Shown here piece by piece: positions 18,930 to 28,246 of a stretch of 64,000 nucleotides of DNA; position 1 is the first letter of the stretch; the number at the start of each line of letters is the position of its first letter. Made by a program: the position numbers and the translations under genes. Below the pieces are notes generated by a model, which was not told the origin of the DNA, did not search any database, and saw only the letters and a list, made by a program, of their open reading frames with translations. Source of the DNA: Nematostella vectensis. Taxonomy: Eukaryota; Cnidaria; Anthozoa; Actiniaria; Edwardsiidae. The DNA is taken from NCBI RefSeq assembly GCF_932526225.1, contig NC_064044.1, forward strand, positions 7,800,801 to 7,864,800, read 5' to 3'.

Positions 18930-21184
18930 CAACAAAACGTAACTTTTACCAATGGAAAAGCACTTAAGCCGTAATCGACTGGTTCACATCAACAAAGAAC
19001 AAGACAGCATTCAACTTTATATGTTTCGACATAGTGGAATTCTACCCATCCATCAGCCAAGAACTCCTAAACAAAGCCCTCGACTATGTATATATCAAAT
19101 CTCCTGATGATATATAAAAGTAGCCTTGTTCTTCAAGGCTACTTAGCCTTGTTCTTCAAGGCTACTTCAAGGCTCTTCGTGAGTGCAGTGCGTGAACTGA
19201 ATCAAATCAGTATCAAGATATTAAAATCAATATCAAAACATTCAATTAAAATATCTTACCTTCCGCAATGCAGAGGAAACTGTTGGTAACAGCGTCATGT
19301 TTACAATTCATTCCGCTTGGACAAGCTCCACTTGTACATTTTTTCTAAAATGGATAATAAATCCTTATACAACTCTTGGAGACACAGAATTCTCTGATTT
19401 TTATAAAAAAAAATTGATACACAATGATTCATAATTGATCCGAAAACTAATTGGCCACAAAGTTTTGACTTAAGTAAGTAAGAGTAAAAACCTTTAAATT
19501 CCATATTACATGTGCTTTCAAATATCATATGCTTTGCGAGTTTGATAAAGGCTAAGGCTGTGTGAAAGTTTGGGCACCCTGTGGCGACGTATATAGAGAA
19601 TATTGTTCTAATACCTTATTGTGAGCGAAATTACACCTCTCAGCTAGCTGTCATAGATTTCAAAAAGTTTCAAGTACCAGAAATTTAATTATTTACAGGT
19701 AACGAATTGAGTGAAGGAAAAAGCCAACTTTAAGTTTGATTGTTGTATTTGGAATCCGAATTAGGCCCTTTTTTAGAATTTTTTGAATGATTATAAGTTA
19801 AAAAAGTAAAAATAATGTCACCTTGTTTTGTATATAAGAAATAAAGTATCAGAAATAGATAAATGATGTACGTACCCTCTTCAGGGGCGGATCTAGGGGT
19901 GGGATGAGCGTTCTGAGCAACTTTTCGAAGGACCAGCAGCCTAGGGCAACTTTTGAGCAACAAATTGGTATAAAATTGATGATAAGCAAAACGGCTCCCA
20001 AATTGTCCTGAACAGTCCTCAATAGTTTTACGTGTTCCCACGAAATCTGGACAGCGGCTATATCTATCGGGGTAGATACTTAAACATATGCTACGCGAAG
20101 TGTACAGAAACATTTTCATTGAACATATTTGAATGATTGGAAAAAATATTTAATGAAATTAATGAAATGAAAACAAACAATGAAAATGAATGTCTTGAGC
20201 ATTCTACTCTAGATAGCGAGCAACTTTTTTTAATTTCTGGTGGCAACTTTTGGGTGTTTTAGCAACTTTCGAGCAACGTTTGGTTATATTTTCAAGCAGC
20301 TTTTCCCAAATTTACTGCACAATCTACACATGGCTAATGAGCGGGCCTTGCCCCCCTAATTCTCAGATATTTGGCTTAGAAAAAAAAAGAAATATAAGGA
20401 AATAAACGGAAGAACAATGAATCTGGGCCCCTTTTCTTGCCCCCCCCCCCCCCTCCCCCTTAGTCCTCCTGGATCCGCCCCCGACCTCTTCCCTCTCTAT
20501 CCATATCAATCAATGGCTGTCGTTTTTCTAAATGGTTTGAAAGAGTCTGGGGCGAACGCGCGGGAGACCTGTGATATTCTAAAACGTTAGGGACTAGGCT
20601 CCATTTCCAAGATGACTGCCAGCAAATACGTAGTAAACACAAATTCCTGCAAGTTTACGTGAAAATTCTAGACTTGAAAGTCTCTAAGCGATAAAAAAGC
20701 GAAAAAAGATGATTGAAGCGGACCGAGCGAGCAAGGAAAACGACAGTTTTAAAAACAAGATTGACTGATATCCACCCTTAATTCTAGGTTCTCTCCTGGA
20801 GGCCCCTATTCAGCCACACCCCTCGTTTTAATTCAATATTGGCAGAATTATTTATGTAATCCCGAAAGGTTTATACTTCAAATAGAAAACAGATGGAATC
20901 GTATACTTTCTCACACTCTTTCTCTAGGATGACAAATGGTACCTTTGTCCCAACATAGACACAATCTTTACATTCCATCAAGCGCTTAGGGTACTGGAAC
21001 CGGTTTGACTTGCTTGTCCAGCAGGTTTCCGTCTTGTAATTATAATTGTATGATTGACACGTGTCACTCATGTAGCACTTGATACTGCATGAATCCTCCG
21101 TGATGTCTTTGAAGGTAGCCTCTAAATCAGACCAGAGGTACATGCTGCGAACGATGTCATTTAAACGCAGCTTTTTACATCCAC
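13485..21184 (-). CDS. Gene B: secreted PAN / Cys-rich / Ser-Pro stalk / EGF / discoidin protein (5' exon not found)
   Basis: Six exons join in phase: 20943-21184 (PAN), 19260-19344 (Cys-rich), 16982-17797 (Ser/Pro/Thr stalk), 16132-16248 (EGF), 14175-14494 and 13485-13634 (F5/8 type C), ending in TAA at 13485-13487. With one base from a missing upstream exon this makes 577 codons including the stop. The order matches gene A, so the two are tandem paralogues; B has a 272-residue mucin-like stalk and stops right after the discoidin domain, whereas A runs on into a fibrinogen-like module. A phase-1 signal-peptide exon is expected to the right of 21184, but I could not identify it. Scrambled Penelope-like pieces lie in the intron between the stalk and the Cys-rich exon. 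Likely extracellular; ligand unknown. Confidence 0.78.
14175..14494 (-). CDS. Gene B exon: discoidin N-terminal part
   Basis: The reading starts DISFCRNTPVGLEKNDIIPD, then SRFTASSYYRDRRPEHGRLN, YKYLQIDMIF, VATQGTTSSDY and RYKLSFAV. The acceptor ttcctcgtag before 14494 gives phase 1; a nearer AG (ctgcag) would break the frame. The donor is AAG|GTAAGT, phase 0. Confidence 0.88.
14655..14860. mobile_element. GACATGACRGAAAAA inverted-repeat element, copy 2
   Basis: It begins GACACGACGGAAAAAACCTG and ends CATGTTTTTCCGTCATGTC. It is a shorter relative of 10825-11196. Confidence 0.55.
15067..15140 (+). repeat. Possible tRNA-derived (SINE head) remnant
   Basis: GCGCGGTAGTTCAGTGGTTT resembles a box A region and GGTTATTCGATCC resembles a degraded box B, about 50 bases apart. 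It cannot fold as a full tRNA by eye. The rest of this intron (14861-16131) shows nothing else. Confidence 0.3.
16132..16248 (-). CDS. Gene B exon: EGF domain
   Basis: The reading VLPCDASPCQNNGTCINSED then VSFTCTCLLGYTGSTCKKI has six cysteines in EGF spacing. The acceptor is tttttcag before 16248 and the donor is G|GTAAGG after 16132. It is a symmetric phase 1-1 exon of 117 nt. Confidence 0.9.
16982..17797 (-). CDS. Gene B exon: Ser/Pro/Thr-rich stalk with (SP)n tract
   Basis: After the acceptor ttttttcag at 17797 the reading is DFEGTGPSKTENAP, then Thr/Ser/Pro-rich sequence with two or three diverged repeats of the type VTETPNEIPTVITPP, then a long SPSPSP tract encoded by (GATGGC)n on the plus strand (16987-17215). 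It is symmetric phase 1-1 (816 nt, about 272 residues). Such sequence is typically an O-glycosylated extended stalk. The donor at 16982, ACAG|GTTACA, is weak; it is chosen because it keeps phase 1 for the EGF exon. Confidence 0.7.
17836..17892. repeat. (TA)n tract 1
   Basis: Uninterrupted TA dinucleotides border the first Penelope-like fragment. Further tracts lie at 18448-18490, 18653-18700 and 18842-18927; each separates two retroelement pieces. Confidence 0.95.
17893..18132 (+). pseudogene. Penelope-like element fragment (linker region before the endonuclease)
   Basis: The reading YQKALDDSGYNYKLRYEP, RKTRKRNNILWYNPPFSKNT and STNIGHRFLTLL matches, from memory, the conserved NPPFS...TNIG..FL stretch of Penelope-like retroelement proteins between RT and GIY-YIG endonuclease. 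It stops at TAG 18130-18132 without a GIY-YIG domain. It is GC-richer than its surroundings. It lies in a gene B intron. Confidence 0.65.
18312..18352 (+). ncRNA. Hammerhead ribozyme motif, copy 1
   Basis: All core parts are visible: CUGAUGA at 18316-18322, stem II GUGG/CCAC with a GCAA loop (18323-18334), GAAA at 18335-18338, short stem III ACAG/CUGU with a two-base loop (18338-18347), cleavage-site A at 18348, and stem I UCCC/GGGA (18312-18315 with 18349-18352). This is a minimal type I form. Hammerheads of this kind are known from Penelope-like elements, and such fragments surround it. Confidence 0.85.
18491..18630 (-). pseudogene. Penelope-like RT fragment, inverted
   Basis: It is the reverse complement of the fragment at 18968-19111 (IDWFTSTKNKTAFNFICFD, then EFYPSISQELLNKALDY), with a one-base insertion after TTTCGACAT that breaks the frame. 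(TA)n tracts flank it. Confidence 0.75.
18709..18749 (+). ncRNA. Hammerhead ribozyme motif, copy 2
   Basis: The 41-base motif is the same as at 18312-18352: CUGAUGA at 18713-18719, the same stem II, GAAA, stem III and GGGA. About 85 bases after it (TAGTTTGTATTTTTCTCAAA onward) also repeat the downstream flank of copy 1. Confidence 0.85.
18968..19111 (+). pseudogene. Penelope-like RT fragment, forward
   Basis: One frame reads VIDWFTSTKNKTAFNFICFD then IVEFYPSISQELLNKALDYV, the motif A region of Penelope-like reverse transcriptases (FDIVEFYPSIS). It is short, flanked on the left by (TA)n and has a stop just upstream, so it is a dead piece. Confidence 0.75.
19260..19344 (-). CDS. Gene B exon: short Cys-rich module
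   Basis: The reading is KKCTSGACPSGMNCKHDAVT then NSFLCIAEG. The acceptor ccattttag before 19344 is phase 0 and the donor G|GTAAGA after 19260 is phase 1. It is the homologue of gene A exon 3 but 18 nt shorter, having lost the last cysteine pair. Confidence 0.8.
19882..20483. mobile_element. CAGGGGCGGATC-ended inverted-repeat element
   Basis: It starts CAGGGGCGGATCTAGGGG and ends CCTGGATCCGCCCCCG. Flanks ACCCTCTT and ACCTCTT look like an imperfect 8-bp target duplication, as expected for hAT elements. It has an internal poly-C tract near 20441. The interior motif AAATATAAGGAAATA recurs reversed at 56325-56486. Confidence 0.6.
20517..20746. mobile_element. CTGTCGTTTTTCT inverted-repeat element, copy 1
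   Basis: It begins CTGTCGTTTTTCTAAATGG and ends AAGGAAAACGACAG. The interior (TAGGGACTAGGCTCCATTTC) is found inverted at 28511-28779. Confidence 0.65.
20943..21184 (-). CDS. Gene B exon: PAN/apple domain
   Basis: The reading starts GGCKKLRLNDIVRSMYLWSD, then DITEDSCSIKCYMSDTCQSY, TETCWTSKSNRFQYPKRLM and CVYVGTK. The acceptor is cgttttgcag before 21184 (phase 1) and the donor AAG|GTACCA after 20943 (phase 0). The missing upstream exon must end with G in phase 1. Confidence 0.85.
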
Positions 21185-23459
21185 CTGCAAAACGAAAAAG
21201 TGCACAGGCCCGTTACCAAGAGCTTTGCAGAGGGGGGGGGGGGGGGGGGGGGGGGAGTAATTCTTCCGAAAACCCCAGGCTACGGGTCTGGTGCAATTCA
21301 AAGTTCGCAGTTCAATTTTAATCAAACAATACTAGGGTCGTATCACACTGTCACAAGACCCTCTTAAATAACTTTTTTCATTAAAATATTACTTCCCCAA
21401 ATGCTAGAACTGCTTCCTATCAATGAATTTTAACGGAACACGTACATTTATGTTGTACTCGCCGATTGGTCAACCTTTGCGGTGAGATGGCTTAATTTCT
21501 AATAGAAGCCATCAAAAAAGGGCCAATGAAGTTTAAAGTGCCCGTAGCATCAAACTCTTAATTTCCGGGTTTATACCAATATATCAGTAGTTTAGGACTT
21601 GAAAACAAACCATACCAAGTTTTATTGACATACGACGGGTTTTCGTGGTGTTTTGCCGGCTTTTAAATGTAAATAATATCGCAGTCTAAAAAACAATTGT
21701 CGATAGAATTTTTTAAACATTAGTTTTTGTCAGTTTTTGAGTTAACAAAATTAGGGACGCAGTTTTAATTGGATTGAATCATTATAAGGCCTCGAATCAA
21801 TTCCTTCAAGTTGGGGTATCAATTATCGTATGATCGAAAGAAGCCTGAAAATTCTAAATCTCTTAAGTTTTCTTAACTGTAGTCAACCGCAAACATTAAT
21901 CTATATAATTTGAAATTTAGAGTTCCTATGCTAAACGCTATAAAAAATGACCCCCTTCCAAAAGTGAGCAATCTATTTTGTCCTTGTCGAATCAAATACT
22001 TTTATCGCTAGAGGAAAAATTTGTCGACATAATTTTTTATAGTTATTTGAGAAAAAGCTTATTTAGAACTTTTAAAATACTGTGTCAAAATTGTAAATTC
22101 ATTGAATCATTCTAAGATCTCTAATTTTTCAAGTTCCGTCTTTTCACAAATTTTCGTCGCTATGCTTTGATTACAACAGGTATCAGATAAATATCTTATT
22201 TATTTGCTTGAAATTTCCCGTTTGCCTCAATGGCCCAACGGGTAGCGCGACTGAATTCGAATACCCCCGATCCGCGGCTTACCCGCATGTTTTACAATTT
22301 TTTTGTTTTTCGTTTTCTTTATTTTCTTTTTTCTTTTCCTTTTCTAGTCCTTTTCTTTCACAACGAAGGGTTATTCGAATAATTTTTAATTGCTAACACT
22401 CCCTAAAAAGCGTTAATTTAGAAAAAAATTTTTTGCACATTTTAGCTTCATGCAAGCACCCGCTATTCTCACTGCGCGCGGGCTCGTTTTATGGGGTCAA
22501 CTTGTGAAAAAGAACAGCTGTTTTCAAACGCTTGTATCTTTGCCCGTGGTCAAATTTCGAGATTTTTTCTGATATCATTTAAAAACGTTTTTTTTATCTA
22601 TTCTTCGTCTCAGGATAAGTAAATATTAAAAACAAGTTACTGGAATTTGATGCTATGTATTCTGTCATTATGGTGTCCTGGTAGGATCGTTTAACAAAAA
22701 CATCAATTTTTGGCTAACTTTCCTTGATATGGCGCCGAGTTTTCAGAGTTTCGAAAAGTTCTGCGAAGAAGGGCTTGAACCGATCACTGTCCGGGGGGGG
22801 GGGGGGGGGGGGAATCCCTATAAATTGGGGGTAGGGGAGACCATCGTATTTTTTAGGGTTTGAAATCAGAGGTTTGGTATTTTTTAGGGTCTTCGAACCA
22901 AAGCCTTTCGAGATAAAAACCCTGGTATTTTTAGGGTATACGAACGCGAGGTACTTTTTTCTAAAGTAGCGACCCTACAGATTCGCCACGTTTTCGATTT
23001 AAAAACTGTGATAATATTATTTTCTGGCATGCACACAAGCCATGCATTCGCGTAAATGCCAAGTCAGCATCCGAGCCAGGATTTTAGGTCTTCTAAATCA
23101 ACTTTTTGGTATAAAAGTCTACAAAAGGCTTTAGATTATATGATAATGTATACATGTATAGACTATATAGAATAAATAGGTACAGTTTTGTTATATACTG
23201 TTATGTCATTTTTCCCTCAGTTTCTGTAAAACAAACAATTTTCCATGAAACTGCAAGGTTGACAATACATTTTCAAACTTCAAAGATGTGTATTTGATGA
23301 ATGGCATTAAAAGGATGTTTAAAAAAGAATTTTTTAATGGTATTTTTAGGGTTATTTTTTTGTAAGAGGTATTTTTGGGGGTTGTGATTTTTTCGTACCG
23401 TATTTTTTTGGGGTCTCCGACGGTCACCCCTATCCCCTTTTACCCCAAAGAACCCCCCG

Positions 23460-24915
23460 GGGATTACTGCGTCAAAATATCTAATGAAAACGTTTTACGG
23501 TTCCCATTTGCTCATTGCATACGAAATACATTAGCCATATTAACCATGCTAAACAAAACTGCATGATTCTATCCAAAATTGAAATACTTTAGATTTGGAA
23601 TACCTTGCCCCAAGAATCTTTGCAACACAATTTTGAGCAACTGATAAAAAGTACATTTAGCGGCTTAGATCCCCTTAAAATTGCATAGTAAAAGAAATAT
23701 AGTTAAAATTGCTTGACAGATGTATCACATATGGCAAAAATAACTGAGTGGTTTAGGATGCGAATTTTTCACTCGTATCAAGACAAGATATCCAGATATC
23801 CGTTTTACCCTACAATCACTTTACTGCTTTATTTAGTCTCAAAATGATTATAGTGGGACGTTTGCTTTTTCGGTATTGGCCCTTTGTTTGTACGAGAGTG
23901 CGGTAAAAGAGCAAAAAACATGCGGTGATGCGGTATTTCAAAACACTTTGAGATGCTCGATTTTGCTTTGTAAACGGCGGTTTTGCGTTAAAAAAAAATA
24001 AAAAAAAAACGGAATGACGCGCATGCTCTTCAAAACCTTGTCTTCTTTGCGATATGCGATATTTTCGAAAATTGTGTGCGGCAAATAGAATAGATACAGA
24101 ATTTATATTAAAAAGCGCGGAGAATAGTCACTATAAGAAAGGGTATAATTATATTTTTATGGATAACATAAGCATTTCTATAAAATAATAAAAACAATTT
24201 AGAACTTCAGACAAAATAATTTTCAACAAATTTCCCATTTTAAAAGATCATTTTTAGGGATTAATGTCTTTCCCCAACCCTTGAGACACTATGCAAGTTA
24301 TTCTTTTTTGAAAGGCAAATATTTATTGCAAACTTATAAACACTAAAGGTCTTTTCACGACTCGATGCATTAACCTTATGATCAACAATCAGCAAAGAAG
24401 TCTCGAAATGATTCCGTATACTTAGTAAATACTAAAACTATTTTTACGTACCCTTGACTCGATGCATCATCCTTATGATCAAAAAACAGCAAAGAAGTCT
24501 CGAAATAATTCCATATACTTTGCCCATGACCGCCTTCAGGATTTCAAAAAGTTTTGAGAAGTACGGCTATGTACACCCGACCTTAGCGCTCAATTGCTCT
24601 AAGAAAATCTGATGGAAACGTTTTTATTTGCGTATTACACACGAAGCTCATTAGCCATTAAATGGGCAAGAAACTGCAGGATTCCATCCGAAATTAGAAT
24701 ACTTTATGTTTTAAGATTAGTTTTGGCAAATTTATGACATCTTACTCAAATGTTAAAATCTTGCAAGACAGTTTTGGATAATTGCTTTACTTCAAAATTG
24801 ATTTTAGCGGCTTAGCTAAACTAAAAGACTGCCTTAAAAAATCTCATATATAAAGTGCATTTACAGATGTCCATCATATGGCCGCAATCTTTGCAATAAT
24901 AACCCTAGGTTGCGA
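23460..24915. repeat. Old direct duplication of ~310 bp, copies ~1.1 kb apart
   Basis: 23460-23765 and 24595-24915 share, in order, a YTRATGGAAACGTTTT-like stretch, TTAGCCAT, AAACTGCATGATTCTATCC-like, GAAATACTTTA-like, TTTAGCGGCTTAG and ACAGATGT...CATATGG. No reading frame is conserved between them. Function unknown. Confidence 0.5.
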
Positions 24916-25721
24916 GGTTTTCACGAAAAGCAACCCAATCAGCTTACCATGATTGGCTTACCTGTGTATTTAGAAACTTATCTCAAACTGTTTGCAAAAG
25001 AAAATTGTTTTTTCTAGCTTACACCATTCAAGTTACGAATTTTCGACGGAGGTTTTAGGTGCCTCGAAGTTTTCTTAGAAAGCCAATCAAGTGCTTGCCA
25101 ATCAAAAGGACGAAACCAAAAGCCCTTTCCAGCCGCTCACAGTTCTCAGACCATTGAAAACCGTAGTAAAAGTAAGAAAATAAAATGAAACTTTTAATTT
25201 AAGCTCTAGCCCCGCAAGACATGTTATCGATTATTTGAAGGCTTTATAACAGAGTCAAATTCTTAAAAACGCAAATTGCTGAAAATGAGGTTTAAAAAAT
25301 CATGCATATTTTGTGCAAGAGCCGAGCAGGGCTAAATACTATACATTGTAAAGCTTTATCGATAGCAATGTCGACATTAACTTATTCTTCTTTATTTTTG
25401 CACATCTTAAATTTTGCGAAAATTTCTCGGCACATTTCGCGAGACTTTACTTTCGCGAACGCGGTAAAAAATGTGGTTGCAGGGGATATAATTTCGCGAT
25501 TGGATTCGTTTTTTAATGGCGTAACCGACTAATGAAACAAGACCAATATTCATTAAATTTCGCGTGATTAAAACTTCGCGATTCTTTAGTTTGCGACTTT
25601 TTTTAAATCGCAAAAAACGCGACTTTAACTACGCGGGAAATTCAAGCAAAATAAGGGATACGGCAAACATAAAGCATTGTGGAGTTTTAAAAATATCGTA
25701 GCAACGATTCGTTTACTTACG

Positions 25722-25866
25722 GACTATAGGGACGGCGATTACACAGCGCGTCGTTTGAAAGGTCGCAAGCGCGTTGGGATAGAGCTCGCTGTAGGAGCGA
25801 AACCAAGGCAAATACATCCAGTTAAGGTAGGAATACGTGCTTATTCAACAGTAACAAGACATTTGA
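25722..25866. mobile_element. Partial copy of the 45.6-kb foldback element
   Basis: It shares GAGCGAAACCAAGGCAAATA-like sequence, CATCCAGT, GTAGGAATACGTGC and TTATTCAACA with the right arm of 45563-45916, same orientation. Confidence 0.6.
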
Positions 25867-27305
25867 CTTAATTTCTTAGTCAAAGGCATGCCCCTATTTA
25901 TCGGGTTACGTTTTATAAAGAAAAACAAAACTGCGATGTGACCAAAGCATATAACATTCCGCGATTAACTGGTATCATAGTCAGAAATACGGAGATATAG
26001 ACTGTATTCTTTTCCTTGTTGTAACTATATTTATTATTTACTCGTTTGTTTAGAAATTAGTATTGATAGGTCTCAGCATTTGTTTTGCCTAGCAATTTTT
26101 TGCCTTTTTCAAAAAATGGGCTGGCACTTTCCTGTCTGTAACGCTTAATACTTACAGCATCGCTAGGATGCGATTCGTTGTCCGTTTTCTAAGAACTCCG
26201 CAGACGTATTTAATTGCACAGTGCCATAATATGCCTTCTCTCCTTGTCTTTTCGGACTGTCATAATGATGTGGCGGCACTTGAAGTAAACCGCTGAACAA
26301 AAAGACAGGTGTTTTGTCAGTCTAATTTCTTGTGTAAACTTCGGCCTTTCGTCTTGTCAGATTGTGTTTATTGCATCCACTAGGAAAAGGCGCAAAGCGA
26401 CGAAGATCAACACGAGAACGGGAAAAAGCGTATCGCAAAAGATTTCTTAAGATGGGACACACGGCGGATGCCCAAGTAACAAAGTAAGGGAAAATACAAG
26501 GAAATCATCAGACGAAGACAAATCGATACGATAAGAGATATACTTAAGTAAGTCACCGTTTGTTGCTCGCAAAGTTGGTTATGTATGAGGCTTTATTAAC
26601 CCAAACTGTCGCGATCTCGTACCAGAACAATGAATACAATACATAAAAACTGGAAATATAGTCGATTTCCAGTTTTTGTGTATTGTAGGCTTTATTAACC
26701 AATATAACTGGATTAGCGAAACTATGAATCGCAGGGGGATAACCACAATAGGACTTACTAAAAAACAGCATTGTTATTTCCAATTCGCTTCTAAAACTTT
26801 CAAAATTATCAAACAGAGATAAAGTCGAGCTGAATTTGAATTTGTCAGTTTTTGAACCGATAGCGGTCAAAATTAGCGCAGTTAAATCTACTCCCTCTAC
26901 TGATTGCGATTAAGAACCTCATTGACACTTCTTATTGTGCGCATTTCCATTACTGTGATAAAAGTGTATCGTTTTCATTATCATCGCATACAAAATATCA
27001 TGCCCTTTGTAAATAGTACAGTTGAACGGAGATTGTCTTTATTTATTTACACTGAACGCGATTTCTGTATCTGCTAAGACGGCTACTAATAAAATATTCA
27101 CAGAGTGGGCTAGTTTATGCCCAAGCTTTCTCAGTCTGTATAAAAGATATTCAATAAATACGGAAGAAATTAACAGATACAAAATATTCAAATGTCAGAA
27201 GTGTAAACCCACGCAACCATTCACTATATGCTAACGGGGCCTCGGAGGGTTAGAAGCCTCAATCCCATCTCCTTTTTTAAATACCAAAATCGTTTTCTCA
27301 AAGAT

Positions 27306-27707
27306 CTCTTGAGTATTTTATTTCTTACACGGTGTAGAGAACCCGTACACAACTTGCTTTTCTAATGCCATGCGCTTTACTTTACTCTCTTGAGTATTTT
27401 ATTTCTTACACGGTGTAGAGAACCCGTACACAACTTGCTCTTCTAATGCCATGCGCTTTACTTTACTCTCTTGAGTATTTTATTTCTTACACGGTGTAGA
27501 GAACCCGTACACAACTTGTTTTTCTAATGCCATGCGCTTTACTTTACTCTCTTGAGTATTTTATTTCTTACACGGTGTAGAGAACCCGTACACAACTTGC
27601 TTTTCTAATGCCATGCGCTTTACTTTACTCTCTTGAGTATTTTATTTCTTACACGGTGGAGAACCCGTACACAACTTGCTTTTCTAATGTCATGCGCTTT
27701 ACTTTAC
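27306..27707. repeat. 81-bp tandem repeat, five copies
   Basis: The unit starts CTCTTGAGTATTTTATTTCT and contains CTTACACGGTGTAGAGAACC and GCCATGCGCTTTACTTTA. Period 81 (27306, 27387 and so on); the last copy is slightly shorter. It ends about 130 bases upstream of the gene C TATA box. Copies are nearly identical, so the expansion is recent. Confidence 0.92.
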
Positions 27708-27837
27708 GGGGATTGCCTTATTATTGCCACGCCAACCAGCCGATTTAGAAAATGGTCGTAGACAATTAATGCTCGTTTATGAAGGCAATGAAATATTATC
27801 CGGGGATTTGATGGGCATATGAATTATAACGTATACG

Positions 27838-27845
27838 TATAAATA
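27838..27845 (+). promoter_or_regulatory. Candidate TATA box of gene C
   Basis: TATAAATA lies about 105 bases upstream of the preferred ATG at 27946, in a region without other start signals. A transcription start near 27868-27875 is inferred. Confidence 0.5.
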
Positions 27846-27945
27846 GAGCGGCGCAGAAACTTTAGCGCTGGTGCGTCATTATTTTGATATATTGTAATTC
27901 TATTCGTGATTCAAATTTCAAATGTTATATTTTCAGTGTGACGTC

Positions 27946-28246
27946 ATGATTTCCATAATGACTATCACGCTCTTCACGAGTACGCTCGTTACCCGGCCGA
28001 GTCTTCTCTCCGCTACTTGTGCTACATCAACACAGGGATCGGTCCTTACAAGTCATGTGATTAATGTGACCAATCAGAAGACTGCTCTAGACTGCTACTA
28101 TCATTGCCTCGGTCACGCGTTCTGTCAGAGTTTGAACTATCACGTCTCTACTAAACTTTGCGAGATCAATAACCGTACGGCCTCCGGGAGGGACAGCTAT
28201 CTACGAGCCAAGGACGACGGTGTCTACTTTGAAAATCCAAATAGAG
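27946..28246 (+). CDS. Gene C exon 1: signal peptide and PAN domain
   Basis: After the leader it reads [20 protein letters not shown], then [20 protein letters not shown] and [20 protein letters not shown], the PAN cysteine pattern (C...C..C...CQS..Y...C). The donor G|GTAAGG is phase 1. Unlike genes A and B there is no intron between leader and PAN. Confidence 0.85.

Larger units (their letters stand above)
21185..27305. other. Upstream region of gene B: no exon recognised
   Basis: It contains poly-G tracts (about 21231-21255, 22794-22812), a tRNA-like remnant near 22226 (GGCCCAACGGGTAGCGCGAC), an old duplication (23460-23765 with 24595-24915), a second one (about 24356-24425 with 24460-24525), an inverted-repeat element remnant at 25722-25866 and a hairpin near 26636-26686. 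The gene B first exon and promoter are expected here. Confidence 0.4.

Noticed and set aside
22226..22300. tRNA-like stretch with GGGTAGCGCG
   Set aside because: No proper box B spacing or cloverleaf could be drawn; at most an old SINE remnant.
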